From Nemertoderma westbladi (lineage: Eukaryota > Xenacoelomorpha > Nemertodermatida > Nemertodermatidae): a stretch of DNA of 50,851 nucleotides. The notes below the pieces were generated by a model that saw nothing but the letters and a program-made list of their open reading frames with translations, was not told the origin of the DNA and did not search any database. The translations under genes were made by a program, and so were the position numbers. Below are positions 1 through 10,239 of the stretch, in pieces (the stretch's first letter is position 1; every line of letters begins with the position of its first letter). The stretch lies in assembly GCA_032718475.1 (NCBI GenBank), contig JAUCBJ010005619.1, positions 1 through 50,851 on the forward strand, written 5' to 3'.

Positions 1-111
1 GTTGGATGGGAGAGTGAGTGGAGAAATGTGGGGAGTTATAACGGTCCCGAGTTCGAACCCGGATGAATATTTTGTTATCTGAAAAATTGCAAAATTAAAT
101 TTAGTTACTGG

Positions 112-395
112 TGAAAAATAGTAGAAGTTACCTGTAGACACCCCTAGCGTCTGTAAAATAAAGGTTGGTGAATATGAAAATACTGGTTGCTGAAAAATAG
201 CGATTTGAAAAATAGTAGAAGTTACCTGTAGAAACCTCTAGCGTCTGTAAAATAACGGTTGGTGAATATGAAAACAATGGTTGCTGTAAAATTGCGATTT
301 GAAAAATAGTAGAAGTTACCTGATGCTAAGTGTAGACACCCGAACACCTGTAAAATAAAGGCTTATGATTGGATGCAGTACTAGCGTCGGGGGAC
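112..395. repeat. Three-copy tandem repeat, period about 95 bp
   Basis: The phrase GAAAAATAGTAGAAGTTACC begins at 112, 207 and 301, giving periods of 95 and 94 bp. The units share a CTGTAAAATAA tail and a GGTTGGTGAATATGAAAA segment. The third unit is diverged and fades near 395. No coding potential is seen in it. Confidence 0.75.
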
Positions 396-960
396 TAATA
401 ACGCCTCTAGCGGAATAAGCGGGAACTTGAGAAGTTACCATGGTTACGGTTGAAATGCTGTAATCTGATTGGTTGAAATAATAACGACCACCGCAAAAGG
501 TTGAAATGGTGGCTTCTGATTGGCTGCAGTACCAGAAATGGATGGTAATGATGGACTACGGGTGACCTTGAGCGAGAATCCATGTAATGTATACTCTTTC
601 AGTGTGGGTTCCAGATATTAGTTTAGTTAATGAGGAGAAGAAAATGAAATTTAAAAACTTTTTCAGCTTTAAGATAAAGGAGTCTGACCTGTTAGGTGTA
701 CAACGGATAGAGTTGGGCAAAGAGTTCCACATGACAGGTCCCTGTTATTGGATAACAAGTTGGGCTGCTAGGAGACGTCTGTAGGGATCATATGGAGCAT
801 GAGGAAGATCGAGTAGAGTAATTTATGAATGCTTGATGATAGCCGAAATAAGGACGATAATTGGGGGAGAGTGGTTCCTTTTGAAACATCAAACATTAAC
901 ATGAGATATATTTTATTATAGAATATAGGCTTAACGCCGTTAATGTTGTTAAAACGATAA
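396..960. other. Stretch without recognisable gene
   Basis: Only short open frames occur here. The longest, at 587-784 on the plus strand, resembles nothing I recognise and lacks obvious splice or promoter context. A PCR-scale homology search would be needed to see whether it is another repeat. Confidence 0.4.
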
Positions 961-964
961 TGTC

Positions 965-1190
965 GTTACATTCAATTATCAAGATATTTTGTGGCAAAAA
1001 GGTGTTTAATGGGTTTGTTATTCATTTTAATTTCAGGATTGGTTGGGTTGTTCTGGTGAGGGAGGGTTTTTGAGAAAATGGCATACTCTATTTTGTCGTA
1101 ATTAAGAGATAGTTTATTACAGGACAGCCAGTAGTCGACTTTAGTAAGTTCTGAGGAAGTTTCGTCAATTAGTTTCATCGTTAGAGGGAG
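965..1190 (-). pseudogene. LINE reverse-transcriptase fragment (CR1/Jockey-type)
   Basis: A minus-strand reading frame of 68 codons contains the block WLSCNKLSLN followed by an aliphatic strand and ...KYL. This is the segment just after the catalytic FADD box in many LINE RTs (pattern WLxxNKLSLNxxKT). Here the K-T pair is degraded to K-I. The FADD box and everything N-terminal are missing, so this is a short relic. It abuts a mariner-type transposase relic on the other strand, which suggests nested insertion. Assignment to RT is fairly firm; the clade is not resolved. Confidence 0.6.
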
Positions 1191-1214
1191 CGCGGAGCGC
1201 TTCTGACGCTATTC

Positions 1215-1821
1215 TGCTTTATTTAGAAGATAAAGATCCGGCCCACATTTACTTTAGCCATGAGGCAACATTTCCCTTGAGTGGCGCTGTCAATCTGTGG
1301 AACTGCAGAATTCGAGGTACTGAAACCCTCCATAAAGCGACAGAACGCTTCCGTGACTCACCAAAGTTATCGGTATGGAGTGCCCTGTCTTCCACACAGG
1401 TTATTGGACCATATAGTTTATTCTGTCAACGCTAAGAAACATACAATTTCGAAGCTTCGTCTTTCATCCCTAAGAAATATCTGGCAATGCTGCAAGAGAT
1501 TCTAATGCGAGAGTTTCCAACTGTCCTATACGTTGGCCAACTCGTCCGCCCGATTTGACTCCCTGTGATTACTATTTATGCGGCCATGTCAAGAATCTTG
1601 TGCACAGTGAAACGATGACGACGCTAGAAGAACTGAGGACACGCATTAATTCCGCCCTGGAAACAATTCCGCATCATCATTTACAAAGCTGTTTCCAAGA
1701 AACGATCAAGCGGCTTATCAAGGTGAAAGAAATAGGTGGAGGCCACATTGAAACTTACAGTACAAACAGTAAAGTAACTGACAGTCCGATTAATTTAATT
1801 TCATCAGTATGGAATGTGTGA
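1215..1821 (+). pseudogene. Tc1/mariner-superfamily transposase relic
   Basis: Read over several frames, the segment gives the string of a DDE transposase catalytic domain. It runs from a block FSHEATFPLSG (family pattern FSDEATFHLSG), through RDSPKLSVW and a YLAMLQ block, to RPPDLTPCDYYLCGHVKN (family pattern RSPDLTPxDFFLWGxxK), and ends in an HIETY block. The 1555-1821 frame (88 codons) covers the last third. At least two frame changes are needed, the middle catalytic stretch (QQDGAPPH-like) is missing, and the first catalytic Asp is replaced by His. It is therefore non-functional. Terminal inverted repeats were not found. Confidence 0.75.
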
Positions 1822-2551
1822 ATAATTATTTATCTATTAAACAGCGTTCTGAATTGAAGGCCAACTGTATAAACTATATAAACATTATAATTGAATAAAA
1901 AAGTTGGGACTTAATTTATAAGGATAATTAATAATTTTCATATCAATAAAATCACCGAGAATACATTACAAAGTCTAAAAGTAAGTTCACCTCTTTTATA
2001 TGATAGGCCTACCAAGAAGTCTTCGATTAAAGCTCAGTGTGACGGAGTTATTCAACTTTAAAACCGGATCAAATTTATTGGGATACCCGGTATAATGTAA
2101 AATCAATAATTAAATTCTAAATTTAATGAATAAGTAAATTGTTAATAATCTCTGTAATTGGAATTCCTATCACAGCATGAGTTAGCTACTGTACGATGAT
2201 AGATGTGTCAGCAACCTGGGGGTACATGCCTGTTAGTGAAACACATGAGGCTGGCACGTAGAAGGGCAAAACCCTTTTGAACTCTTACCCAGTTCCCGCA
2301 CTCGGGATATAGTGGACGTCTCGTGTTTAATGTCCAGTAGTATTGCTGACAGATGTTTGTTAAACTGTACTATTGTTTGTAGGTTAGTAGGCGTACCCCT
2401 ACATTCACAGGCTACAAGTAATATAATACTGTATATATATATTACATCTGCATGCATCAAATACTACGGTTATTAATTATCACCTTTAGTAATATAGGTT
2501 TATCAATTATATTATCATCATCAATAATAAACCATCCCCTCTACGAACCCC
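1822..2551. other. AT-rich stretch, no gene seen
   Basis: Low-complexity AT-rich sequence with an AATAAA at about 1894. The minus-strand frame at 2233-2460 has no recognisable domain. Confidence 0.4.
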
Positions 2552-3032
2552 AATAGGGATGGTGCGCTTAAAAAATGTTGGGCTATAAAGAGTCGAAAAA
2601 GCGGTAAGAAGGTGCCCGGAATCGAGTGGCAGGGTTTTTTTTTTTTGTAAAAACACGTGGAAACGGTCGGAATGTCGGTCGGAAACGGTCGGAATGTCGG
2701 TCGGAAACGGTCGGTTTAAGTAAGCTCGGGAAGCCAACTTTGAAATTCGGCCATGATTGGTTGCTACATATTTGGATGGATCTAAAATCACCCTCCATAG
2801 AAACCAATATAAGAAATTATCTGATCACTGCGTAGTGACGTCAAGTATGTAGCAGCCAATCACAGCCGATTTTCAAAATTGTCTTCCCGGGCTTACTTAA
2901 GCCGCCGCCATTTTGACCGTTTCCTGGTGTTTTTACAAAAAACACACCCCGCCACTCGATTCAGAGCACCTTATTGTTACCCCTTATTTGATTGTTTCTA
3001 GCCCAACAATTTTTCGCGCACCAACCCTAATT
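2552..3032. mobile_element. Fold-back MITE, about 481 bp
   Basis: The left end (AATAGGGATGGTGCGC..., 2552) is the reverse complement of the right end (...GCGCACCAACCCTAATT, 3032). The match continues inward through TTGTTGGGCTA, GAATCGAGTGGC, a T-run with GTAAAAACAC, GGAAACGGTC, TTAAGTAAGC and GATTGGTTGCTACATA, almost to the centre near 2800. The left arm has extra short tandem copies of GTCGGTCGGAAACG (2660-2715). The whole element can fold into one long imperfect hairpin. Flanking target duplication is not clear. Open frames inside it are by-products. Confidence 0.8.
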
Positions 3033-4300
3033 AACAGTTTGCAAGATGTTTTAAATAGATAGCCGAAACAATTTCAACTTCAAGGTACATTACAGTACAT
3101 TGCAAGGTTATACTGTAGGTTGTTCTGCAAGCAAAAAGCAATACCGATCAGAAGGTACCAGTACGAACTGTAGGCTAATTGATATTTACATTGATTTTTA
3201 TTGATAAACACATGGAGACCCCATATATTTAGGCGTGACTGTTACGAAAGTAAGTAGTTTTATTTGCCGCTAGCGCTGGAAGGTGTAAACAGTTATATGC
3301 ATGTACTGTATGGTGAGTAAGGCCACGATTTTTTGGTTAAGGGCACTTTTTTGTCCATACATTGGACTATTAAGCTTATGTACCACTTCTGGGGAATTGG
3401 TTCAACATATTACTGTAGATTGAAATTTGGAGGAAAATTAATTTTGCACGTGTCTCAGACGTGGTAGAAAAATAAAAATTTATTTTTATTTTTATTTAAA
3501 ATTATTTTAATCAGCAGAAATTTTCAAAGTGAAAAATGTTATTTGTAAAAAGTGAAAACAAACACGTATTTTGGCCGTTTTTTGTGATGTAACATTTTCA
3601 ATTTCTAACCTACATGTCTAAATGTGGTACCACGTATGAAGGATTAGTAGAAGAACATATACTGAAAATTTCATGCAATTTGGTCCAGTAGTTCCAGAGA
3701 AACAGGTACATGAGTGAAAAATAAAAACGAAAAATAAAATTCTGAGATAAAGCCATTTAAAGTTTTCAAACCTTCCCACCAGTTTTTGTTAAATAGAGGG
3801 GTAATTCAAATTATATTAAAAAAATAAGAAACAATACTTCTTAACTAAAATTTTAGATATGGGGCTTTTCTGGGGTGGTGATTGCATTTCCGATGTCAAT
3901 TTTAACGTTTGATGAATTCCAGACCGTCTAACTGTCAGTCTGTCTGTTTATCAGACAATCTGTCCGCCTGTCTTTCGAAATTTAGGAAAGGACACGACCT
4001 AGCTACAATTGAGAAAAAGCGGTGATTTCATTTCTGATGTCAGTATTTAAATATAATGGCTTTGTGTTGGTCTGTACACATGTCGGTCTGTACGTCAGAC
4101 TATAACATGCAGACAAAAAGACAGCCTGATAGACCATCTAGACACCTTTAATCGTTAATAAAACAGACATCAGAAATGAAAATCATAGACCAGGAAAAGA
4201 CTGACAGACTGAGCCACAGACAGAAATACTACTACTACTAGGTCGTGCGAACTCGGACAGTGGAAATGAGATCCTTCTAGGATTCCCGATTCTCCAACTA
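3033..4300. other. Non-coding stretch with short CAGTCTGTCTG-type repeats
   Basis: No gene-like frame is seen. From 3930 to 4235 there are dispersed CTGTCTG/CAGACAG words on both strands, which also recur near 4985-5180. These are low-complexity inverted words, not a defined element. Confidence 0.4.
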
Positions 4301-4303
4301 CTA

Positions 4304-4985
4304 CTAGGTCGAGCGTTCACGGAGGGTGGTTGATACAGGTGGTATTGTACCATAAAGCTCGGCGTTTGTCATGTGTTGTCTCCAGCTGATGTTTAGGGCT
4401 GCCCTTAGTAGTCTTGGGTAGCAACCATCAATTCGTTGTTCATGTGATTTAGTCAGTGTCCACTGTCCAGGTCTCACCCCCATATAAAAATACACTTTCC
4501 ACTGTGGCTCGAAAGAACTTAGTCTTCAGGTGCCTGTAGAGATCTGATCCAAGGTACTGGAAGTCATCGACCTTCCTCAGTTGATTATTATCAATGGTTG
4601 TCAAGTTTCCATCAACACCAAAGGTCATGAATTCCGTCTTGGTAGCATTTATATGCAATCCAACCTCCTTAGCAGCCAGCCCTCTCCACTTTATTCAGTA
4701 GAAGCTGTGCATCTGCTAGCGTATTAGAGAGCAGGGCGATGTCATCCGCAAAGTCGGTGTCTGTGAATGTAGTTGCCGGATATCTACTACTTCTGCGTTC
4801 TTGAAGTGTGAATCCCAGATCTTTACCCTTTGTGGCTGTCCTCATTGCGTAATGAGCACAATTACAAATAGTAATGGTGCTATTGTGTCACCTTGCAGTA
4901 CGCCAGCCAGGATTGAGAAAAACTCAGTTTCACCATCTGGTGAGAGTACCTGCGCTTCTGTGTCACAATATAACAATCCATAGAC
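4304..4985 (-). pseudogene. RTE-like non-LTR reverse-transcriptase fragment
   Basis: Minus-strand frames read in order: an ETEFFSILAGVLQGDTIAPL block (RT motif B), FADDIALLSNT (motif C, about 4765-4735), KTEFM, FQYLGS (about 4570), and FFRATVESVFLYGGETWT (about 4500-4450). This order and these motifs are typical of RTE-type LINE RT C-terminal halves. A stop and a frame change fall just after the FADD box (VERAGC then stop). The apurinic endonuclease and N-terminal RT are missing, so it is a 5'-truncated dead copy. Confidence 0.8.
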
Positions 4986-5071
4986 GGGCAGGCGGAAAGA
5001 TAGACATGCAGGCAGGCAGGCAGAATGACAGACAATCTAGAATACATGAAAGATTAAACCTGATATTATAA

Positions 5072-5640
5072 ATTAAATGTGATCTTTAAACAGGAAAATC
5101 CTATACCGAATATTTTACATTTCATGTGTTTCTTTAATTTTGTCAGACCCTACCGACTGACAGACAAACAGACAGCTATAACTCGAGATCTAAAAGAGAT
5201 CTCGATATGTCGTTTTCAGTTTTGAAATCGCCATTAAATTTTGATCCAGAATACGTAAAGAAAATTTGATTTTTTAAATTTTTACTAAAAACACGTGGCC
5301 TTAAAAGCTGAATCCTTAGGGTACTATTGAGGGCGGTGCACCATTTCTGTCGAGCTTTAATATTTCTTAAGTTTTAGTGTAGTAGATTCTGTGATATTGG
5401 GTTTATCTAAATATTTTACATAGGCCTACTAACTAAACGTACATGCAAGTTATGATAAATGTAAATAAATATAAAATAAAAAAATAAAAAATAATTTTGT
5501 AATTTAATTTTAGGAATAAACTTTAAGCCGACAAACGACAGTTAACTCCGAAAGCATGTTATAATGTATTATATATTTATATTTATACTGCAACTTAGAT
5601 TTAATGAAAATTAGCTGGATACTTTATCTCTAAAATAATA
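5072..5640. other. AT-rich stretch, no gene seen
   Basis: It contains a short perfect hairpin CGAGATCT-aaa-AGATCTCG near 5183-5204. Otherwise it holds only AT-rich sequence that may include the 3' flank of the downstream retrotransposon. Confidence 0.4.
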
Positions 5641-5721
5641 TTTATGTAGCACTATGACCGGGTTATGAAATGATAAACAATTCAATGGAATGTACTTTGC
5701 TTATAAACTGTCGTAACCGTT

Positions 5722-7893
5722 CTAGCGAAGTAGGAACACTTCATCGAGGCTACCTTGGGTGGGGAGGGTCCCCATGATGGCGCTGGCATTCCCACGGGTG
5801 ATGGCAATCGATAGCCGCTGGAACAGGAAGGAGGTGGACCTTGGTTCCCCGGTGGCGAGGGCGATTCGTCGACCAATCTCATTGAGGAGAACGGTGCCCT
5901 CATCACCGATTGGGTCGAGGGTTTCGGAGGCAACCGTCACAAAGTGATAGTTGTGAGCCAGGTCGGCGTATTTAGCAGCTTTGGTTGCCTCAGCCACTGC
6001 GGCAGCACCCCCTTCGGTTATCGATGTAATCGGGAGATAGGATTGGGCTAAGGTATCCCGGCAGGTGAAGTCCCAAACGAGGCTACGTCCTTGGTGCCAA
6101 GGGGCGACAGACATACCGTCTGGTTTCCGGCCATCCTTGCAGAGGTTGCGGGGCTCGAGGGTGGATGATATACCGGCAGATGACAGGGCGCGGTGGATCA
6201 CATCGTTGGCCTCAGCGTGGCGGGAGAATTTACCACAGTTGTGGAGGCAGCTGAGACCATGAGTCCCGCTTGTGTCGATGACGGCATCACAGCCTTGACA
6301 AGGATGCTCGGCACAGACTGGTGCGCCGAGATGGATGGAGGTGCCGATCCGGACCTGGTCGTCGCTAAGACGGAGCCCCAGGGAAGCGATGGGGAGCACC
6401 TGGAGCCAATCACCTGAGTGTTTAGCCTTAGAGGCGATGAGTCGGGCCTTCGCTTTGGGGGTGTTGGCAGAAGCTAGGAGGGAGTCGTAGGTTTTGGAGC
6501 ACAGGGGAGCATCCCAGGCCTTTTGGACAGATGGGTTGGGAGGTGTGTCGGTGCCAGGAGGAAGGAGCGATAGGGCCTTTGAGATGAGCGGGTTAGTCGA
6601 ATCGGAGATAGAGGGGGGCAGAAGGGCACGAAGCAGGGGACCGCATCCGAAGACGGAGGCCAAGAAGGCCGGCAGTGAGACGTCCCTCATGCTACGCACG
6701 CCAAGCCCACCTGAAGCGATGGGGAGAGAGACTTGAGACCAGGAAGAGTCGTCGAGCCGAATATTCAGCGTTGACTCAAGTGCAGCTCTAATTGAAGAGT
6801 CGAAGTCGGATAGAGATGGGGCAAGGAAGCAAGGGGAGCAACGCAGGATAAACATTAGTTTGGGGATTGCGAAACAGTGGCGGAGCAGGTATAAAGCGTC
6901 ATGAGAGGAAAGGAGTTGGAGGCGATTGGTGAAAGTTGCCAGTTCGGATGCTTTGTTCTGGAGAATGGACTCCATAGCTGGTTCACCGAGCGGAACACCC
7001 AGAAGGGAGGCATCAACGAGGTCGATACATTTGATTCCAGGAGTGATCGCATCGAATATGGCGGCGGTCTCAGGTTTCCGATTTGGTGGAAAGTTGGTGG
7101 AAAAAATCAACTCACATTTCGATGCTTTAATCTGGAGGCCGAGTTTAGCAGCTTTGGAGATCACAGATTCAAGGTTAGAGGCAACAACGGAGGGGGTCCC
7201 TCCAAGGGACCCGTCGTCTAAGAACCAGACGTTGAGGGGAGTTTCGACACTCTCAACAATTTCATGGGTGTCAGAGCTGAAGAAAAGGTTGCCTAGAGGG
7301 TCACCCTGTTGAATTCCAACCTCTGAAGAAATGGTTGTGTCCTCATAGAAGAGGTGGGTGGGTTGCAAGTAAGCCTGGAAAGCGATGGGGTACAGGGGTG
7401 GAAGGTTCTGCAGGATTGAATGGAGGACAGGCCCGCGATGAACGCTGTTGAAGGCGTTTTTGAAGTCAATTTTGACCATGATGGTTGGCTCAACGGACTC
7501 CTGAAGAAATCTCTGGGATGCATGAACAGCGGCCTCGCAGCCACGGGGTATTCCATGTCCTAGTTGGTGGGGGGCAAGTTTGAGTTGGGAGTTCTTAGAA
7601 GATTGATGGCAACCAGTCTTAGCAGATAGACGTCGAAGGGTACAACCTACTGCAATGGGACGGATTCCGCCATTGACTTTGGTAAAGGCACATAGTCGGG
7701 CCCCATACAGAAAAGGGAGGATGGTTTCTGGAACTAATCCTTTGATTAGTAGGTTGGATATGCCGGTGATGCCTTTCAGAGCTCCCATGGCGGCATCGCC
7801 GGATTGGTGGGAGCCAAAGTCCTTAAGGAATTGAGGACGAAGTTTGTCGGGGCTGGCGACAGAACCATTCGGAAACGATCGGATAGATTTCAT
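5722..7893 (-). CDS. Reverse transcriptase plus restriction-like endonuclease, main open frame
   Basis: Residue numbers count from an ATG at 7893, which is internal: the frame stays open upstream to the TGA at 8241-8239. RT motif A is KIDFKNAFNSV (Asp143), motif B GIQQGDPLG (193-201), and motif C WFLDDGSLGG (catalytic Asp pair 226-227; the usual aromatic-Ala is replaced by Phe-Leu). After a thumb region comes a CxxC...H...C knuckle (Cys532, Cys535, His545, Cys549). Then RKPDG (589-593) and VWDFTC (Asp608) form the PD-(D/E)XK-like active site of R2-type elements. The frame ends in a block with FLFQRLSIAITRGNA, well conserved in such elements. All catalytic residues are present. Function: nicks target DNA and reverse-transcribes the element RNA in place. 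Confidence 0.9.
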   Translation of the reverse strand: MKSIRSFPNGSVASPDKLRPQFLKDFGSHQSGDAAMGALKGITGISNLLIKGLVPETILPFLYGARLCAFTKVNGGIRPIAVGCTLRRLSAKTGCHQSSKNSQLKLAPHQLGHGIPRGCEAAVHASQRFLQESVEPTIMVKIDFKNAFNSVHRGPVLHSILQNLPPLYPIAFQAYLQPTHLFYEDTTISSEVGIQQGDPLGNLFFSSDTHEIVESVETPLNVWFLDDGSLGGTPSVVASNLESVISKAAKLGLQIKASKCELIFSTNFPPNRKPETAAIFDAITPGIKCIDLVDASLLGVPLGEPAMESILQNKASELATFTNRLQLLSSHDALYLLRHCFAIPKLMFILRCSPCFLAPSLSDFDSSIRAALESTLNIRLDDSSWSQVSLPIASGGLGVRSMRDVSLPAFLASVFGCGPLLRALLPPSISDSTNPLISKALSLLPPGTDTPPNPSVQKAWDAPLCSKTYDSLLASANTPKAKARLIASKAKHSGDWLQVLPIASLGLRLSDDQVRIGTSIHLGAPVCAEHPCQGCDAVIDTSGTHGLSCLHNCGKFSRHAEANDVIHRALSSAGISSTLEPRNLCKDGRKPDGMSVAPWHQGRSLVWDFTCRDTLAQSYLPITSITEGGAAAVAEATKAAKYADLAHNYHFVTVASETLDPIGDEGTVLLNEIGRRIALATGEPRSTSFLFQRLSIAITRGNASAIMGTLPTQGSLDEVFLLR

Positions 7894-8976
7894 GATTTCT
7901 GGAAGGGAGAACTCGATGAGAGGGATATCAAGGACATCAAGCGAGGGGAGCTCCAGAAGGCATCCTGGAACGGCTGGAGGGTGAAGTGAAAGGAGGGCCT
8001 GGAGTGTTTCGGGAGTTGCGGGTGCAATAGAGGTGGCCGAGGAGGCCAGGCGGGCGGCAGCCTTGACATTACCTTCTTCTATTTTGGAGGATATGAGATT
8101 GCCTAAGTGCTCATCACGGATTGCTTGGGAATCCGTCTTGAGTGGGCATCGTCTAGGAGGGGTGGGGAGGGCAATGGGTGAGGGGCCAAGGGCTAGATCA
8201 AGGTAGTCAGAGATTTTGTCTTTGACCTTAGAGGTAAGTCACTTTCCGACACGGCTGGGGTGGTTGGATTTGTTACAACGTCTTTTCCGGGTGTTGCAAG
8301 ATGGGACACGGAGACAATAGGGGAAGGCGAGTAGGTTGATCCAGTTTTTAACAGAATTGTCCTGGGTCACAGAAGTGCATAGGCGGGTGTAGGCTGATGC
8401 GGCGGATGAGCGGGCGCCACGCGGGATGCGGGTCAGGGTTTTAATCTTAGAGAGAGTAATGAACAGGTTTGTCAAATGTGCAGCATAATTGAACCCAGGT
8501 GCCTCACAAGGTGTTTGCGGCAGGGCTGGGTTGGGTGGCTCGCAGGAAGGCCCTGAGACAGGGGTTTGGTTGGAGGTGGGGCTGACCACCGGCTGATTGA
8601 GTAGTGGTAGAGAACCGGAACCGGGACAATGGGAGCCATCCAGGGCCTTGTGTTTACGGAGGCCACCGTTGATTTTGGTGAGGCACAGCCTGCTGCACGA
8701 GCCGCATAAGGAACGGGGTAGATTGGCTTGACGTGGTTCAGTTGGAGCAGATTGAGAGTCTGACTGACTGAAGATGTGGGTTTGGGGGGATTCGGGTATT
8801 TCAGATCGACTTAGGTGGCCCGAAATATTGGGTTGAGGTAAGACATGGAAGAAGGGAGGGGAGATAGGGGTGGATGCATGGTGGGTGGGAGGGGGGGGTG
8901 ATGATGGTGCACAGGGTGCTTGTTTGGGGTCGACCAGAGGGGGAAGGTCGGGTTCGGGGAGCGTGATGGTAGAAGA
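7894..8976 (-). pseudogene. N-terminal part of the RT ORF: linker and C2H2 zinc finger, with one stop
   Basis: The RT frame runs unbroken from 8976 to 5722 except for a single TGA at 8241-8239 (Lys, stop, Leu). This interval therefore codes the upstream part of the same polypeptide. It starts in a proline-rich linker. It then has a zinc finger LCGSC...H...H (Cys at 8706 and 8697, His at 8652 and 8631; C-x2-C-x14-H-x6-H), like the nucleic-acid-binding finger of R2/NeSL elements. A helical region follows (ITLSKIKTLTRIPRGARSSA). The TGA is the only nonsense mutation in about 1,080 codons, so this copy died recently or the stop is an assembly error. Confidence 0.75.
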
Positions 8977-9643
8977 CTAGGGTGGAGTGACTAGCAACAA
9001 GGTCCCGCAGGTGGACCCGGAAAGAATTGATTGGTTCATCATTGTTATAGGGGGGGACAATACCGTCGAGACTCATTTTAAGAAAGCGACAGACGAAAAC
9101 CCCACATTGGAAACCATCGAACTGGAGTTTGGGAAGGGGTAACCCGATGCTAGTTGGGGGCGTTTGGATGCCGTGACGTGATGAAGTGGCTGTAACCCAG
9201 TGTTGGAGGGCAGCTACACACTGTCCATCAATTCCACCGAATGAGTCATAGTAATTGATGACTCCTGATTGGGGGGAGAAGGATGCCAAAGACCAATGAT
9301 AGCCCCCCACGTTTATTGGGAAAAAAAGTACGTCATAGGAAAATGTGTCTGCCTGGGACCAGCGGCGGACCCTAGAGATCCCGTTGGGTGACATGAGGGT
9401 GTTAAAAAACTGGGTGCTGAAAACCTTTGCTTTACCGGGGTATAGGAGGCAGAAGAATTCAGAGATTGCCTCGATAATATTGTCATTCAGCCAGTTTTTG
9501 CCTGAGAGGGTGCTGATGTCGGCTTCAGAGATGGAACGGCCAGCCAGGAGGAAAGATGGTTTATCTACAGATGGAGGGTCAAAGAGGAGGACGCTATCGG
9601 AAATAAAATCGGAACTGAGATTGATTGTGGTGTTTGGATCCAT
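8801..9643 (-). CDS. Ulp1/SENP-family cysteine protease domain of the retrotransposon
   Basis: An ATG-started frame of 280 codons. Residues 40-190 match the Ulp1 (peptidase C48) fold: WLND (51-54), GGYHWSLA (catalytic His116), YYDSFGG (Asp133), then LQFDGFQCGVFVC with Gln174 and nucleophile Cys180. The H-D-Q-C set is complete. In host cells such enzymes cut SUMO or SUMO-like tags; in NeSL-type retrotransposons the domain is known but its target is not. After residue 230 the frame becomes a proline-rich tail that overlaps, in another phase, the linker of the RT frame. The original protein was probably one fusion, broken by an indel, for example in the C8 run at 8892-8899. A natural two-ORF layout is the alternative. 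Confidence 0.88.
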   Translation of the reverse strand: MDPNTTINLSSDFISDSVLLFDPPSVDKPSFLLAGRSISEADISTLSGKNWLNDNIIEAISEFFCLLYPGKAKVFSTQFFNTLMSPNGISRVRRWSQADTFSYDVLFFPINVGGYHWSLASFSPQSGVINYYDSFGGIDGQCVAALQHWVTATSSRHGIQTPPTSIGLPLPKLQFDGFQCGVFVCRFLKMSLDGIVPPYNNDEPINSFRVHLRDLVASHSTLVFYHHAPRTRPSPSGRPQTSTLCTIITPPSHPPCIHPYLPSLLPCLTSTQYFGPPKSI

Positions 9644-9957
9644 TAAACTTTTTTGAATCTCGAAATGATAACAATATTTGCTATAATTGGTAAGAAAATG
9701 TAACTGGAGTAGACAAATGGTGATACAGAAGTTGGCCCTATTAGCCTAATCGGGCGGTACAGCAATAAAATATGAAACAGCAACAAATGGGACGGCAAGC
9801 GATAAGCAGTTACAGGTGAGGTGAGATAAATTGATGGTAGAAGGATGCTGGCATATAGAAGAGATTGTAATGATAACAGTTATTGATTTGTAAATAGTGA
9901 TCGCATTGAAGGGTGATGCAGTCATATGCCAAATGGGTGGTATTTAAACAGACTGAG

Positions 9958-10100
9958 AAGAGGGCGGTGCCCGAACGGAGAGGAGAGCGGTGCCTGAACT
10001 GAGGAGCGCGGTGCCCGAACTGAGAAGCGCAGTGCCCGAACTGAGAAGCGCTGTGCCCGAACTGAGAAGCGCGGTGGCCGTACTGAGAAGTGCGATGCCC
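9958..10100. repeat. 21-bp GC-rich minisatellite in the retrotransposon leader
   Basis: About six copies of a 21-bp unit (GAAGCGCGGTGCCCGAACTGA and variants). On the minus strand the unit is 7 codons (SQFGHRA-like), so open frames run through it, but they lack a convincing ATG. Tandem repeats in the 5' UTR are common in non-LTR elements and may act as promoter units. Confidence 0.7.
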
Positions 10101-10239
10101 AAACGTCGGCCCCGGGGTGGGTACCAGTAACTGGGTCACCGGCCACCACCCACAACTGGGCCCGAAACCTCGGTAGTCGTTGCACGAACCTTGAAACACG
10201 TACGGCGGCTTGGTGGACAGTAGTCTGACATTAGAATTA

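Larger units (their letters stand above)
5640..10225 (-). mobile_element. Ulp1-protease-bearing R2/NeSL-type non-LTR retrotransposon
   Basis: This GC-rich block stands out from the AT-rich surroundings at both ends. On the minus strand it reads: a 5' leader with a 21-bp minisatellite (about 10098-9960), a Ulp1-type cysteine protease, a proline-rich linker, a zinc finger, an RT and a C-terminal zinc-knuckle plus restriction-like endonuclease. That set is known for the NeSL clade (NeSL-1, Utopia); HERO-type elements share the RT/endonuclease part. The ORF is interrupted by one frame change (between 8977 and 8803) and one TGA (8241-8239). Exact ends are estimated from the composition change. No target-site duplication or known target gene (rRNA, U2, spliced leader) is seen. 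Confidence 0.85.

Noticed and set aside
5759-7312. Several plus-strand frames of 62-128 codons
   Set aside because: Antisense shadows of the GC-rich RT gene.
9810-10199. 129-codon minus frame with SQFGHRA repeats as a retrotransposon gag gene
   Set aside because: Starts at GTG, is made mostly of the 21-bp minisatellite and has no zinc or RNA-binding motif; treated as leader.
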